From Pikeienuella piscinae (GTDB taxonomy: Bacteria; Pseudomonadota; Alphaproteobacteria; Rhodobacterales; Rhodobacteraceae), in contig NZ_CP049056.1 of assembly GCF_011044155.1 (NCBI RefSeq), forward strand, positions 3,724,001 through 3,788,000: a DNA stretch of 64,000 nt. The letters run 5' to 3'. The notes beneath the pieces were generated by a model. It ran no database searches. It was not told where the DNA came from and was given only the letters and a program-made list of their open reading frames with translations. Position numbers and translations under genes: made by a program. Of the stretch, positions 49,171 through 59,237 are shown piece after piece (the stretch's first letter is position 1; every line of letters starts with the position of its first letter).

Positions 49171-52100
49171 TCACGCGTCCCGTTCCCTCCCGCCAAGGCG
49201 CGCCCGGTCGAGGCAGGCGTCGATTTCCGCGAAAAGCGCGTCGCCCTGGATCGGTTTGGCGACATGGCCGTCGAAGCCGCTTGCAAGATAATCGGCGACC
49301 TGGTGCGTTAGCGCGTTGGCGGTGATGGCGATCGCCGGAACTCGCGGGGCGCCAGCCTTCGCTTCTTGATCCCGGATCGCCGCCAGCGCCTCGATACCGT
49401 CCATATCCGGCATTGAAATGTCCATCAGGATGAGATCGAAACCTGCGTCGCCGTTCACCATCCGGTCTCGTTCGTCGTTGGCCGCGGCCACCGCATCCCG
49501 TCCGCTTTCAACGACTGTCGAGGCCGCGCCAACCCGCTTCAGCAGGAGTTCGATCACCATGCGGTTGGTAGCGTTGTCATCCGCCGCCAGAATTTTCAGC
49601 CCTTCCGGAAGCGCGGCGACGGCGGCGGGCGCGGCTGGCTCGGACCGGGTGTCGACGATGGGCAACGGAAGCGAGACGCGTATCTCGGCGCCGGCGCCCG
49701 GCGTGCTGTCGATGGTGATCTCGCCCGCCATCGCCTCCACGAGGCTCTTCACGATCGACATGCCGAGCCCGGTGCCGCCGAACCGCCGCGTCGTGGAGCT
49801 GTCGGCCTGACGGAACCCCTCGAATACGCGAGCGATCTCCGCCTGGTTCATACCTACGCCCGTATCGCGGACCGCTATGGTGAGCGGCCCTCCCGGCTCG
49901 CCGCCGAATGTGACGGTCACCTCGCCGGTCTCGGTGAACTTGACCGCGTTGCCAACGAGATTATGGAGGATCTGCGACACCCGATGCGGGTCGCCGCGCC
50001 GGGTTCGCTCCGCCGCAGGTTCGACGACCAGCGTGAAGTCGAGGCCCTTCTCCCGGGTCTTCATCTCGTGAAGCGCGGCGGCGCGCCGGGCGATTAGCGC
50101 CGGTGAAAAGTCGGTCGTCTCCAGATCCAGCTTGCCCGCCTCGATCTTGGAGAAATCAAGGATGTCGTTGATCACGTTCAACAGCGTCTCGCCGGATTCG
50201 CGGATCGTCGCGACCAGCCGCCTTTCCGCAGGCTCGGTGACCCGGCGCCCCAACTCCTCCGCGACCCCGAGGACGCCGTTCATCGGCGTTCGGATCTCAT
50301 GGCTCATCGTGGCGAGGAAAGCGGATTTCGCCTCGCTCGCCGCTTTCGCCCTGCGCAGCGCGTCATAAAGGGTGGTCACGTCGGAGCCGACGCCGCGATA
50401 GCCGGCGAACGCGCCCGATTCATCATGGAACGGCGCGCCGCTGATCCGCACCCAGCGCGGGCCGTCCGTGTCGCCGAACGCCCGGTAGACAAAGTCGGAG
50501 AAGGGCGCGCGCGCCGCGATCTTCTGTGCAAGCCAATCCCAGTCGGCCCCCTCTCGCGCGGCGCGGTCGGACTGTAGCAGCTCCTCCCTCGTCCGGCCGA
50601 TATGCGTCTCCGGGTCGCCGCCGGTGGTGCGGGTGTAGCTGTCGGAGATGAATGTGAAACGGAGATCGCGGTCCTGCTCCCAGAACCAGTCGGTGCTGAC
50701 CGCCGCGATGTCGAAAAAGCGCCGCTCGGCGCTGGCGCGACCGGCGATCGCGGCGCGCAGCTCGTCATTCGCCGCCTGGAGCGCGGCTTCATGGCGTTTC
50801 TGTTCGCTGATGTCCTGGATGACGCCTTGCAAGCGCACGATTTCGCCGCCCTCGCGGTCCGCTTCGCCGAGAATGCGAACCCAGGCGCGCCGGTCGCGCG
50901 CGGTGATCAACTCGGCCTCGACATCGAACGGCGTCGCGTCATTGAGGCAACCTGCGACCGCACTCGCCACCCGCTCACGCGACTCGGGCGTAAAGAACTT
51001 GATGGCGGACCGGAAGTCCGGCGAGAAGCCGGCGTCGGCCTCGTGAATCCGCCTGGTCAACGGATCCCACCACACGGCTTTCGTCTGCGCGTCCACTTCC
51101 CAGCCGCCGATGGCGGAGAGGCGGATGATCTGCTGGAGCCTGTCGCTCTTGATGCGCAGATCGGCTGCGACGTCCTCGATCCGCATGCGCGCCGCCGCCA
51201 GAGCGTCCCGCTGCCGTCTCAGCTCGGTGATCTCGATCCGGATGCCGACGAGCCCGCCATCGCTCGTTACCCGGTCGTTGGCCTTGAACCAGCGCCCGTC
51301 GGGCGTCCGGAACTCGGAATCGACGCCTTCCGGCGCGCCGTCTATCCGCGTTTCGACCCAATTTTCGAGATCGGCTTCCCCGTCGGGCGCATAGCCGCTC
51401 TCACGCGCCGCGAGCAGGATCTCCCGATAGGAGACCCCGGGCGTGATGCGCTCGCGTGGCAACGCTGTAAGGTTGCGATAGGCTTCGTTGCAGAAGATCA
51501 TCTTGCGCTCGCGGTCGAACGCGACGAAACCGCCGGGCAGGGCCTCCACCGCCTCGCGCAGCCGGAGCTCGGCGCTTTCAGCGCGCTCGAGCGCCGCCGC
51601 GCTCTCCGTCACGTCGACGATGACCGCTCCGACGCCATCGACTGCGCCTGTCCGTGAAAAGATCGGGAACTTGACCGATTGCAGCGAGCGTGGCCCCTGT
51701 GAGGTCTCGAGCCGCACCCGCCTCGTGGTAGCGACGCCGGTCTCCAGGACTTCGAGATCATGGGCGCGGGCGTCTTCGTCCCCGGGGCCGGGATTGATAT
51801 CCTCCGGGGTCAGGCCGACGCATTCGGCGTTGGTGAAGCCGAACAGCGCTTCGCAGGATTTGTTGATCTCGAGATATCTCCCCTCGCGGTCCTTCAGAAG
51901 AATCGCGGCAGGCGCGTGATCGAAGATCGCCCTGAGCCATTTGCGATTGCCGTCGAGTTTCGCCTTCATCCGGCGCAGGCGACGGCGCTGGAGAAGAATG
52001 ACGAGCGCCGCGCAGGCGAGACCGGCGCAGGCCAGCGCGAGCCAGAACCCGTCGCCCGCAAGCGCCGGATCGGAAGCGCTCGCCGCAGACGCGGCCGGCG

Positions 52101-52197
52101 ACCCGGCGAATAGGAGCGCCGCCGGCGACGCGGCGAGATGCAGCGGATGCCGGCTCTTCGGGCGTCTTCGCACGATGCGCGCCATTCTCTTTCGCAC
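49171..52197 (-). CDS. Hybrid sensor histidine kinase with four PAS-like domains
   Basis: A 1008-residue membrane kinase from a GTG start with GGAGAAA 7 nt before it; an ATG four codons on is the alternative, and a longer frame upstream is not supported. Order: an Ala-rich N-terminus and one membrane segment (about 49-70), four PAS-like domains (about 80-195, 205-320, 345-460 and 480-600), HisKA with [12 protein letters not shown] (about 620-685), an intact ATPase domain ([26 protein letters not shown]; about 730-840), and a receiver domain with [10 protein letters not shown] (about 865-985). The signal and partner are unknown. It lies downstream of the RTX gene on the same strand. Confidence 0.93.
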   Translation of the reverse strand: MRKRMARIVRRRPKSRHPLHLAASPAALLFAGSPAASAASASDPALAGDGFWLALACAGLACAALVILLQRRRLRRMKAKLDGNRKWLRAIFDHAPAAILLKDREGRYLEINKSCEALFGFTNAECVGLTPEDINPGPGDEDARAHDLEVLETGVATTRRVRLETSQGPRSLQSVKFPIFSRTGAVDGVGAVIVDVTESAAALERAESAELRLREAVEALPGGFVAFDRERKMIFCNEAYRNLTALPRERITPGVSYREILLAARESGYAPDGEADLENWVETRIDGAPEGVDSEFRTPDGRWFKANDRVTSDGGLVGIRIEITELRRQRDALAAARMRIEDVAADLRIKSDRLQQIIRLSAIGGWEVDAQTKAVWWDPLTRRIHEADAGFSPDFRSAIKFFTPESRERVASAVAGCLNDATPFDVEAELITARDRRAWVRILGEADREGGEIVRLQGVIQDISEQKRHEAALQAANDELRAAIAGRASAERRFFDIAAVSTDWFWEQDRDLRFTFISDSYTRTTGGDPETHIGRTREELLQSDRAAREGADWDWLAQKIAARAPFSDFVYRAFGDTDGPRWVRISGAPFHDESGAFAGYRGVGSDVTTLYDALRRAKAASEAKSAFLATMSHEIRTPMNGVLGVAEELGRRVTEPAERRLVATIRESGETLLNVINDILDFSKIEAGKLDLETTDFSPALIARRAAALHEMKTREKGLDFTLVVEPAAERTRRGDPHRVSQILHNLVGNAVKFTETGEVTVTFGGEPGGPLTIAVRDTGVGMNQAEIARVFEGFRQADSSTTRRFGGTGLGMSIVKSLVEAMAGEITIDSTPGAGAEIRVSLPLPIVDTRSEPAAPAAVAALPEGLKILAADDNATNRMVIELLLKRVGAASTVVESGRDAVAAANDERDRMVNGDAGFDLILMDISMPDMDGIEALAAIRDQEAKAGAPRVPAIAITANALTHQVADYLASGFDGHVAKPIQGDALFAEIDACLDRARLGGRERDA

Positions 52198-52408
52198 AGA
52201 GTTTCTCCGCGGGGCGAATGTTCTGATGCTTATTTGCCCGCAAACCGAAAGAATTCGCAAACCCGGAACGACGCACGCCAAGGTTGCGTCGTCTGAAGGG
52301 GCTTCGCAGCCACCCTCTTCGGCGCGCCGCGCGCCATGCTTCTCCTCAGTTTTCTTGAGCGAGAGAGGGATTCCGGAAGCCGGCATGACCGGCCGCCCTC
52401 AGCGAAAT

Positions 52409-52429
52409 GCGATGCATGGCGTGCATCGC
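52409..52429 (-). terminator. Hairpin after the RTX gene
   Basis: An 8-bp stem GCGATGCA / TGCATCGC with a 5-nt loop starting 30 nt past the RTX stop. The minus-strand T tract is weak; a T run lies on the plus strand. Hence either a weak terminator for the RTX gene or a regulator site in front of the hybrid kinase gene. Confidence 0.4.
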
Positions 52430-52458
52430 GTCACATTTTTCCCGACGGCGGCCCGGTG

Positions 52459-53568
52459 TCAAAAGAGGAAATCGGCCGCGGTGAAATCGCTCCGTTCGGC
52501 GTCCTCGATGGTGATCGTCGTGGCGCGGAAAGAGATGAGAACATCGTCGCCGTCAGGCTTGATCGAGAGGGCGCCGATGCCCGGAGCTGCCGCGATTTCG
52601 ATCAGGTCCCGACCCTGTTGAAAGTCGCGGATGACGTTCTCGCCGTCATTCGGGTCGAAAACGAAGGTATCCGGCCCGTTTCCGCCTTTCAGCGTGTCAT
52701 CGCCGCCGCCGGCGATCAACCGGTCGGCGCCGCCGCCGCCCTTAAGCATGTCGGCGCCGCCGCCGCCGACAAGCATGTCGTTCCCGCCGCCGCCGGCGAT
52801 GATGTCGCCCGAAGCCTGCCCGAAGAGCCGATCCGCCCCGCCGCCGCCGACGATCCGGTCGGCGCCGCCGCCGCCGCGGATGAGGTCGGCCCCGGCCTGC
52901 CCGCTCAGGCTGTCCGCACCAGCCGCGCCAACCACGATATCGTCGCCGGCGCCGCCGTTCAGAGCGTCGTTTCCGCCGCCGCCGTTGAGGGTGTCGCTCC
53001 CCGCGCCGCCGGCGACGACATCGTCCGACGCCTGTCCCAAGAGCATGTCGTCGCCGCCGCCGCCAACAATCCGGTCGCCGCCGCCGCCGCCACGGATAAC
53101 GTCGTCGCCCGCCTGTCCGCTCAGCCTGTCGCCGCCCCCGCCGCCGATCACGGTGTCATTCCCGATGCCGCCGGCAAGCGTATCGGCGCCGCCGCGACCA
53201 TCGAGCCAGTCGTTCCCTGCGAGCGCGCTCGCCTGGTCGCCGGCGCCGGAGAGAATGAACCTGTCCCCATCGGAAAGGAGAAACGACGCCGTCGCCGCAT
53301 CATTATCCGTGGAGATCAGCGCAGCGAACCTCCCTGCGTCGCGGTTCACCTGGGTTGCGGTGAACGTGAGCCGCCCGGAGTCGAACACCGAAAAAGAGTT
53401 CAGCGTCCCATCTACGCTGTTTGCGCCCGTTTGAAAGTTTCCACGGTAATCCCCACGCAGGGAATCGTCGATCACCCGGATCAGTCTCGCAGTCGAGATA
53501 ACGACGTTTTCGTCAGGAAGATCGACGTCGCGCTGGATGAATCGAGATCGGGCGACAATACGTGTCAT
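52459..53568 (-). CDS. RTX (hemolysin-type calcium-binding repeat) protein
   Basis: A 369-residue acidic protein with no Sec signal. The first 105 residues form a beta-rich domain I do not recognise. Residues about 116-298 are glycine/aspartate nonapeptides (GGxGxDxLx type) that bind calcium and fold into a beta-roll. The last 65 residues (FVFDPNDGENVIRDFQQGRD onward, ending TAADFLF) look like the C-terminal type I secretion signal of RTX proteins. The nonapeptides group in two 72-residue units. It should be secreted when a type I exporter is present; none is in this window. The gene is strongly biased to Gly and Asp. Confidence 0.92.
   Translation of the reverse strand: MTRIVARSRFIQRDVDLPDENVVISTARLIRVIDDSLRGDYRGNFQTGANSVDGTLNSFSVFDSGRLTFTATQVNRDAGRFAALISTDNDAATASFLLSDGDRFILSGAGDQASALAGNDWLDGRGGADTLAGGIGNDTVIGGGGGDRLSGQAGDDVIRGGGGGDRIVGGGGDDMLLGQASDDVVAGGAGSDTLNGGGGNDALNGGAGDDIVVGAAGADSLSGQAGADLIRGGGGADRIVGGGGADRLFGQASGDIIAGGGGNDMLVGGGGADMLKGGGGADRLIAGGGDDTLKGGNGPDTFVFDPNDGENVIRDFQQGRDLIEIAAAPGIGALSIKPDGDDVLISFRATTITIEDAERSDFTAADFLF
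52702..53133 (-). repeat. Two tandem 216-bp units (eight nonapeptides each) in the RTX gene
   Basis: Unit 1 covers 52918-53133 and unit 2 covers 52702-52917. Residues 146-217 and 218-289 align in register: unit starts GDRLSGQAG and ADSLSGQAG, fourth nonapeptide DDMLLGQAS and ADRLFGQAS. The same marker words at DNA level (GCCTGTCCGCTCAG/GCCTGCCCGCTCAG) are exactly 216 nt apart. Confidence 0.85.
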
Positions 53569-53622
53569 GACTTACCCACTCCAAATTGCGATATCCGGTA
53601 AAACAGAAATATGCCCGATAAG

Positions 53623-53636
53623 TTAACATTTGTTAA
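53623..53636. promoter_or_regulatory. AT-rich inverted repeat upstream of the RTX gene
   Basis: TTAACATTTGTTAA, a palindrome with a 2-nt centre, about 55-68 nt upstream of the RTX start within an AT-rich island of roughly 75 nt. It resembles a CtrA-type TTAA...TTAA site but with 6 rather than 7 nt spacing. Confidence 0.45.
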
Positions 53637-53665
53637 GGTAGAACATTACTCTGAGTGGCTGGCGC

Positions 53666-55699
53666 TCAGGCCGCTTCGTTAAGCCCGCGTTGCTTCAAGA
53701 GCGCGTCAACCTTCGGCATGCGGCCGCGAAATGCGCGATAAGCGTCTTCCGGATCCTGCCGTCCGCCCGCCGCATAGATCACATCCGAGAGCCGCCGGGC
53801 GATGGCGGGCGCGAACGCATCGCCCGCTTCTTCGAACGCGGCGAATGCGTCGGCGTCCATCACTTCCGACCACATGTAGCTGTAGTACCCGGCCGAATAG
53901 CCGTCGCCGGCGAAGACATGGGCGAAATGCGGCGTGCGGTGGCGCATGACAATCTCCGCCGGCATGTCGAGTCGATCGAGGGTCTCGCGCTCGAACGCAG
54001 CCGGGTCGAACCCGTCCGCGTCAGTCAGCAGATGCATCTCCAGATCGACCAGCGCCGAGGCGACATATTCGACCGAAGCGAAGCCCTGGCCGAAATTTCT
54101 AGCTTTCCGCACCCTTTCGATCAGAGCTTCCGGCATCGGCGCGCCCGTCTCGTAGTGCCTGGCGAAACGGGTCAGAACCTCTTTCTCCGTCAGCCAATGC
54201 TCAAAAAGTTGGCTCGGCAGCTCCACGAAATCCCGCGCGACTGAAGTGCCCGAAATCGAGGGGTAGGTCACGTCCGAGAGCATGCCGTGGAGCGCATGGC
54301 CAAATTCGTGGAAGAGCGTGCGCGCGTCGTCGAAGGTCAGCAGCGTGACGTCTTCACCCCGCGCGAAATTCATCGCATTGGAAACAATCGGCCGAACCCG
54401 CTCGTCGAGATTATGCTGCGTCCGGTAGGCGCTCATCCAGGCCCCCGAGCGTTTCGAAGGCCGGGCGAAATAGTCGCCGATGAAGACCGCGACATGCGCG
54501 CCGTCCTTCGTCGCTTCCCAGACGCGCGCGTCGGGATGCGGGCGGGGCGCGTCATACAGTTCTGAGAATTCCAGACCGAACAGCCGCTTTGCGCAGTCGA
54601 ACGCGGCCGCGATCATCGCGTCGAGCGGCAGATAGGGCTTCAACTCCTCTTCATCGAGATCGTGCTCGGCCTTGCGTTGTTTCTCGGCGTAATAGCGCCA
54701 GTCCCACGGTGCGATCTCGATATTCGCGCCCTCGGCCGCGGCGATGGCGGCGAGAGAGTCGCGCTCCTCCAGCGCCCGCGCCTTCGCCGGCCCCCAGACC
54801 GCCATCAGGAGCGCGCGCACCCGTTCCGGCGTTTTCGCCATCTGGTCGTCGAGCTTGAAGGCGGCAAAATTGGGAAACCCGAGCAACTGCGCGCGTTCGA
54901 AGCGGAGCGCGACGGTTTCCGCCGCGAACGCCCGGTTGTCGGTCTCCGCCCGCATCTCGCCGCGGCCCGTCCAGGCGCGCCAGGCTTCCTCGCGCAGCGC
55001 GCGATTGGCGGAAAACTGGAGAAAGGGTGTGATCAGCGAGCGCGAGAGCGTGATGACATGCCCCTCGAGTCCGCGCTCCTTCGCCGCCGACGCCGCGGCG
55101 TCGATCAGGAAAGCCGGAAGCCCGTTCAGAGCGTCTTCGCCCTCCAGCTTCAGCATCCAGTCCTTTTCGTCGCGAAGCACGTTCTGGCTGAATCCGGCGC
55201 CGAGAGTCGCTAGCCGGCCCATGATCTCGGTCATGCGCTCGCGATCGGCGCCGCGAAGCTGGGCGCCGGCGCGGATGAAATTCGAGTAGGTCAGCTCCAG
55301 CACCCGGTCGTCCTCCGCGTCCAGGCCGAGATCGTCGCGCCGGGCCATCAGCGCGTCGATCCGTGCAAAGAGCTTCTCGTTCATCACCATTTCGGCATGG
55401 TGTCGTGAGAGGACGGGCGCTATCCAGCGCTCGATTTCCTGCATGGCGTCGTTGCTGGCGACGCCGGCGAGGTTGAAGAAGACGTTGGCGACCCGTGTCA
55501 GCGCTGCGCCCGAGCGCTCCAGCGCAACGATGGTGTTGGCGAAGCTGACGGCGGCGGGGTCGTTCGCGATCGCGTCGATCTCGGCGCGGTCGGCTTTCAG
55601 CGCAGCCTCGAAGGCCGGGCGGAAATGCGCGGGCTCGATCCTGTCGAAGGGCGGCAGCCCGAAAGGGGTGGACCAGTCTGTGAGAAGCGGGTTCGTCAT
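53666..55699 (-). CDS. M3-family zinc oligopeptidase (Dcp/oligopeptidase A-like)
   Basis: A 677-residue thimet-oligopeptidase-family enzyme with the zinc site HEFGH in TLFHEFGHALHGML and the late YSYMWSEVMDADAFAAF region. It is cytoplasmic and degrades short peptides, including cleaved signal peptides. I chose the ATG with AAGGA about 8 nt before it; earlier ATGs are less well placed. Confidence 0.93.
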   Translation of the reverse strand: MTNPLLTDWSTPFGLPPFDRIEPAHFRPAFEAALKADRAEIDAIANDPAAVSFANTIVALERSGAALTRVANVFFNLAGVASNDAMQEIERWIAPVLSRHHAEMVMNEKLFARIDALMARRDDLGLDAEDDRVLELTYSNFIRAGAQLRGADRERMTEIMGRLATLGAGFSQNVLRDEKDWMLKLEGEDALNGLPAFLIDAAASAAKERGLEGHVITLSRSLITPFLQFSANRALREEAWRAWTGRGEMRAETDNRAFAAETVALRFERAQLLGFPNFAAFKLDDQMAKTPERVRALLMAVWGPAKARALEERDSLAAIAAAEGANIEIAPWDWRYYAEKQRKAEHDLDEEELKPYLPLDAMIAAAFDCAKRLFGLEFSELYDAPRPHPDARVWEATKDGAHVAVFIGDYFARPSKRSGAWMSAYRTQHNLDERVRPIVSNAMNFARGEDVTLLTFDDARTLFHEFGHALHGMLSDVTYPSISGTSVARDFVELPSQLFEHWLTEKEVLTRFARHYETGAPMPEALIERVRKARNFGQGFASVEYVASALVDLEMHLLTDADGFDPAAFERETLDRLDMPAEIVMRHRTPHFAHVFAGDGYSAGYYSYMWSEVMDADAFAAFEEAGDAFAPAIARRLSDVIYAAGGRQDPEDAYRAFRGRMPKVDALLKQRGLNEAA

Positions 55700-55750
55700 G
55701 GACGCCATCCTTGGAGACAGAGGCGAATCGCGGACGCCCAAGCGCCCACT

Positions 55751-56914
55751 TCAGCTCGTCATACCATCCCAGAAATTCTTTACGCGCGAAAAGAAATCTT
55801 CAGTCTCTGGGCTGTTCTTCTCGCTCTCCTGCTCGAAGAGCCGCAGTAGCTCTTTCTGGTGGGCGGAGAGATTGACCGGGGTTTCCACCGCCAATTCGAG
55901 ATAGAGGTCGCCGAAGCGCCCGCCTCTCAGTTGCGGCATGCCCTTGGCGCGAAGCCGGAGCTGCTTGCCGGACTGGCTGCCGGCCGGGATCTTAACTCTC
56001 GTGCGGCCGCCGTCGATCGTCGGCGCCTCGATTTCGCCGCCGAGCGCCGCGGTGGTCATCGCCACAGGTATCCGGCAGTAGAGATCCAATCCCTCGCGGG
56101 CGAAAATCTCATGCTCTGCGATGTCGAGGAAGATGTAGAGATCGCCGGGCGGGCCGCCGCGCCGACCGGCCTCACCCTCGCCGGCGAGGCGGATGCGGGT
56201 GCCGTTCTCCACGCCTTCCGGGATGCGGACGGAAAGCGTCCTCTCCTTCGCCGTCCGGCCCTGACCGCCGCAGGTCCGGCAGGGGTTCTTGATCACCTGG
56301 CCGCGCCCGCCGCAGGTCGGACAGGTCCGCTCGATGGTGAAGAAGCCCTGCTGCGCCCGAACCTTGCCCAGCCCGGAACAGGTCGGACAGGTGCCGGGCT
56401 CCGCGCCGCCCTCGGAGCCGGTGCCGGAGCAGGATTCGCACGTCACCGAGCCGGGAACGGTGATCTCCGTCTCCTTGCCGAGATAGGCGTCCTCAAGCGA
56501 TATCTTCAGATTGTAGCGCAGGTCCGAGCCCCGCGTCTGCGTGCGCCCGCCGCCGGGACGGCCGCGCTGGCCGCCCATGAAATCCCCGAAAAGATCGTCG
56601 AACACATCCGAGAAGGCCGAAGAGAAATCGCCGTTCTGCGCTGCGCGCGCGCGCGCGCCGGCCGCCCCGGCTGCGCCGAAACCGCCCGCCTCGAACGCGG
56701 CGTGGCCGAACTGGTCGTAGGCGGCCTTCTTTTCAGGGTCCTTCAGGACGTCATAAGCCTCGTTGACGGCCTTGAACTTCTCGGCGGCCTTGGGGTCGCT
56801 CTTGTTTCGGTCGGGATGGAGATCGCGCGCGAGTCGGCGATAGGCTTTCTTCAGATCGCCTTCCGATGCGCCGCGCTCGACGCCCAGAGTTTCATAGAAA
56901 TCTCGCTTAGCCAT
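55751..56914 (-). CDS. dnaJ: Chaperone protein DnaJ
   Basis: A 387-residue Hsp40: J domain (about 4-68) with the HPD motif in LHPDRNKSDP, a Gly/Ala/Arg-rich linker, four zinc-binding CxxCxGxG repeats (about 150-215) and a C-terminal substrate domain. It delivers clients to DnaK and stimulates its ATPase. The chosen start MAKRDFYETLGVERG is the family start. It is 111 nt downstream of dnaK, with a stable hairpin between them. Confidence 0.97.
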   Translation of the reverse strand: MAKRDFYETLGVERGASEGDLKKAYRRLARDLHPDRNKSDPKAAEKFKAVNEAYDVLKDPEKKAAYDQFGHAAFEAGGFGAAGAAGARARAAQNGDFSSAFSDVFDDLFGDFMGGQRGRPGGGRTQTRGSDLRYNLKISLEDAYLGKETEITVPGSVTCESCSGTGSEGGAEPGTCPTCSGLGKVRAQQGFFTIERTCPTCGGRGQVIKNPCRTCGGQGRTAKERTLSVRIPEGVENGTRIRLAGEGEAGRRGGPPGDLYIFLDIAEHEIFAREGLDLYCRIPVAMTTAALGGEIEAPTIDGGRTRVKIPAGSQSGKQLRLRAKGMPQLRGGRFGDLYLELAVETPVNLSAHQKELLRLFEQESEKNSPETEDFFSRVKNFWDGMTS

Positions 56915-56959
56915 TGGGTTCCGCCGCGAACTGAGACTGTTCTGAATAAGCCGCGCCGA

Positions 56960-56994
56960 TCCCGGGGCCAAGGGGAGAATTCATGGCCCCGGGA
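56960..56994 (-). promoter_or_regulatory. Stable stem-loop between dnaK and dnaJ
   Basis: An 11-bp perfect stem TCCCGGGGCCA / TGGCCCCGGGA with a 13-nt loop in the 111-nt dnaK-dnaJ gap. No T tract on the minus strand. It may protect the dnaK mRNA 3' end or partly attenuate read-through into dnaJ, making more DnaK than DnaJ. Confidence 0.6.
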
Positions 56995-57025
56995 ATGTCT
57001 ATAGGCGTCGGACGCGATGCGCAGG

Positions 57026-58948
57026 TCAGGACTTTTTCTCGTCGTCCTTGACCTCTTCGAAATCGGCGTCGACGACATCGTCCTCCGCTTTCGCTTTGGG
57101 CTCTTCGCCATCGCCCGCAGGCGCGGCGGATTCGGCTTCCGCCATCTGCGCCTTGTAGATCGCCTCGCCGAGCTTCATCGACGTTTCGGTCAGGGCCTGG
57201 GTCTTCTCCTTGATCGCGTCGATATCGTCGCCATCGGCGGCTTCCTTGAGCGCCGCCACCGCCGCCTCGATCTCCGCCTTCACGTCGGCCTCGACCTTGT
57301 CGCCGTGTTCGGCCAGCGACTTTTCGGTCGAATGCACAAGGCTTTCGGCGTGGTTCTTCGCCTCGACCCCAGCGCGACGCGCCTTGTCGGCCTCGGCGTT
57401 CTCCTCCGCCTCCTTCACCATCGCTTCGATATCCTCGTCGGAAAGCCCGCCCGAGGCCTGGATGGTGATCTTCTGCTCCTTGTTGGTGCCCTTGTCCTTC
57501 GCCTTGACGGACACGATGCCGTTCACGTCGATATCGAAGGTCACCTCGATCTGCGGCATGCCGCGCGGCGCCGGGGGGATGTTCTCGAGATTGAACTGGC
57601 CGAGCAACTTGTTGTCCGCCGCCATCTCGCGCTCACCCTGGAAGACCCGGATGGTGACCGCGGACTGGTTGTCCTCGGCGGTCGAGAACGTCTGGCTCTT
57701 TTCCGTCGGGATCGCCGTGTTGCGGTCGATCAGCCGGGTGAAGACGCCGCCCAGCGTTTCGATGCCGAGCGAAAGCGGCGTAACGTCAAGAAGCGTGACG
57801 TCCGTGACGTCGCCCTTCAACACGCCGGCCTGAATCGCCGCGCCCATGGCGACGACCTCGTCCGGGTTCACGCCCTTGTGCGGTTCCCTGCCAAAGAACG
57901 ACTTCACCGTCTCGATGACCTTCGGCATCCGCGTCATGCCGCCGACGAGAATGACCTCGTCGATATCGGCCGCGCTGACCCCGGCGTCCTTCAGCGCTTT
58001 CTTGCAGGGCTCGAGGGTCCGCTTCACCAGATCCTCGACAATGCTCTCCAGTTTCGCCCGGGTCAGTTTCAGCGTCAGATGCTTCGGCCCGGTGGCGTCG
58101 GCGGTGATGTAGGGCAGGTTGATTTCGGTCTGCGACGCCGACGAAAGCTCGATCTTCGCCTTCTCCGCAGCTTCCTTCAGGCGCTGGAGTGCGAGCTTGT
58201 CATCCCGCAGATCGACCGAGTTCTCCTTCTTGAACTCGTCGGCGAGATAATCGACCAGCCTGAGGTCGAAATCCTCGCCGCCGAGGAAGGTGTCGCCATT
58301 GGTCGACTGAACCTGGAACAGACCTTCGCCGATTTCGAGAATCGAGATATCGAAGGTGCCGCCGCCGAGGTCATAGACCGCGATGCGCTTGTCGCCTTCC
58401 TTGTCGAGCCCGTAGGCGAGCGCGGCTGCGGTTGGCTCGTTGATGATACGCAGCACCTCAAGTCCGGCGATCTTGCCGGCGTCCTTGGTGGCCTGCCGCT
58501 GAGCGTCGTTGAAATAGGCGGGCACCGTAATAACGGCCTGGGAGACAGTCTCGCCCAGGTAGCTTTCAGCGGTCTCCTTCATCTTCTGCAGGATGAAGGC
58601 GGAAATCTGGCTCGGGGAGTATTTCTCGCCCCGGCTCTCGACCCAGGCGTCGCCATTGCCGCCCTTGACGATGGCGTAGGGCACCATCTTCTTGTCCTTC
58701 TCGACGGCCTTGTCGTCATAGCGCCGTCCGATCAGGCGCTTGACCGCGAAGAGCGTGTTCGCGGGGTTGGTGACGGCCTGACGTTTGGCCGCCTGACCGA
58801 CCAGCCGCTCGCCGCTCTCGGTGAAGGCGACGACGGAGGGCGTGGTGCGCGCGCCCTCGGCATTTTCGACGACTTTCGGGCTCGCGCCGTCCATGATCGA
58901 AACGCAGGAGTTCGTGGTCCCGAGATCGATTCCGATAACCTTGGCCAT
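57026..58948 (-). CDS. dnaK: Chaperone protein DnaK (Hsp70)
   Basis: A 640-residue Hsp70 starting [19 protein letters not shown], with the ATPase segments [18 protein letters not shown] and [12 protein letters not shown], then the substrate-binding domain and lid with an acidic tail ending [15 protein letters not shown]. It binds unfolded proteins in an ATP cycle driven by DnaJ and GrpE. A good promoter lies 110-138 nt upstream. Confidence 0.98.
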   Translation of the reverse strand: MAKVIGIDLGTTNSCVSIMDGASPKVVENAEGARTTPSVVAFTESGERLVGQAAKRQAVTNPANTLFAVKRLIGRRYDDKAVEKDKKMVPYAIVKGGNGDAWVESRGEKYSPSQISAFILQKMKETAESYLGETVSQAVITVPAYFNDAQRQATKDAGKIAGLEVLRIINEPTAAALAYGLDKEGDKRIAVYDLGGGTFDISILEIGEGLFQVQSTNGDTFLGGEDFDLRLVDYLADEFKKENSVDLRDDKLALQRLKEAAEKAKIELSSASQTEINLPYITADATGPKHLTLKLTRAKLESIVEDLVKRTLEPCKKALKDAGVSAADIDEVILVGGMTRMPKVIETVKSFFGREPHKGVNPDEVVAMGAAIQAGVLKGDVTDVTLLDVTPLSLGIETLGGVFTRLIDRNTAIPTEKSQTFSTAEDNQSAVTIRVFQGEREMAADNKLLGQFNLENIPPAPRGMPQIEVTFDIDVNGIVSVKAKDKGTNKEQKITIQASGGLSDEDIEAMVKEAEENAEADKARRAGVEAKNHAESLVHSTEKSLAEHGDKVEADVKAEIEAAVAALKEAADGDDIDAIKEKTQALTETSMKLGEAIYKAQMAEAESAAPAGDGEEPKAKAEDDVVDADFEEVKDDEKKS

Positions 58949-59057
58949 TATCTAAGTCCTTTCTTTCGGCGATGTCCGGCCGTCGGGTCCCTGAAGGCCC
59001 CCGCAGCCTATCCCTTTGGTGATCTTTGCGCAGGTCCCGTCCCGCGTGTTCCGCCGC

Positions 59058-59086
59058 TATATAGTTGTGACTTTTTTGCCTCGCAA
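59058..59086 (-). promoter_or_regulatory. Probable dnaK promoter
   Basis: On the minus strand TTGCGA (59081-59086), a 17-nt spacer, then TATATA (59058-59063), unusually AT-rich for this genome. The heat-shock sigma-32 could also use a CTATATA minus-10 here, but a clear CTTGAAA-like minus-35 is absent. Confidence 0.55.
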
Positions 59087-59237
59087 CGTGTTGAAGAGAG
59101 TTTGTCGCGGATTTCTGGCCGGGAGAGGCGATATTCGCGCCTTTCCGCGAAACGCGGGCTTTCTCGCCGCTGCGAAGCAAGCATATGCGGCGCGATTCGG
59201 GCTTGCCCCGCGCGGAGGAAATCCGCCGAATGGCGTC

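Noticed and set aside
52700-53140. CRISPR-like periodic repeats
   Set aside because: The periodic pattern is the coding sequence of RTX nonapeptides, without distinct spacers; no cas genes.
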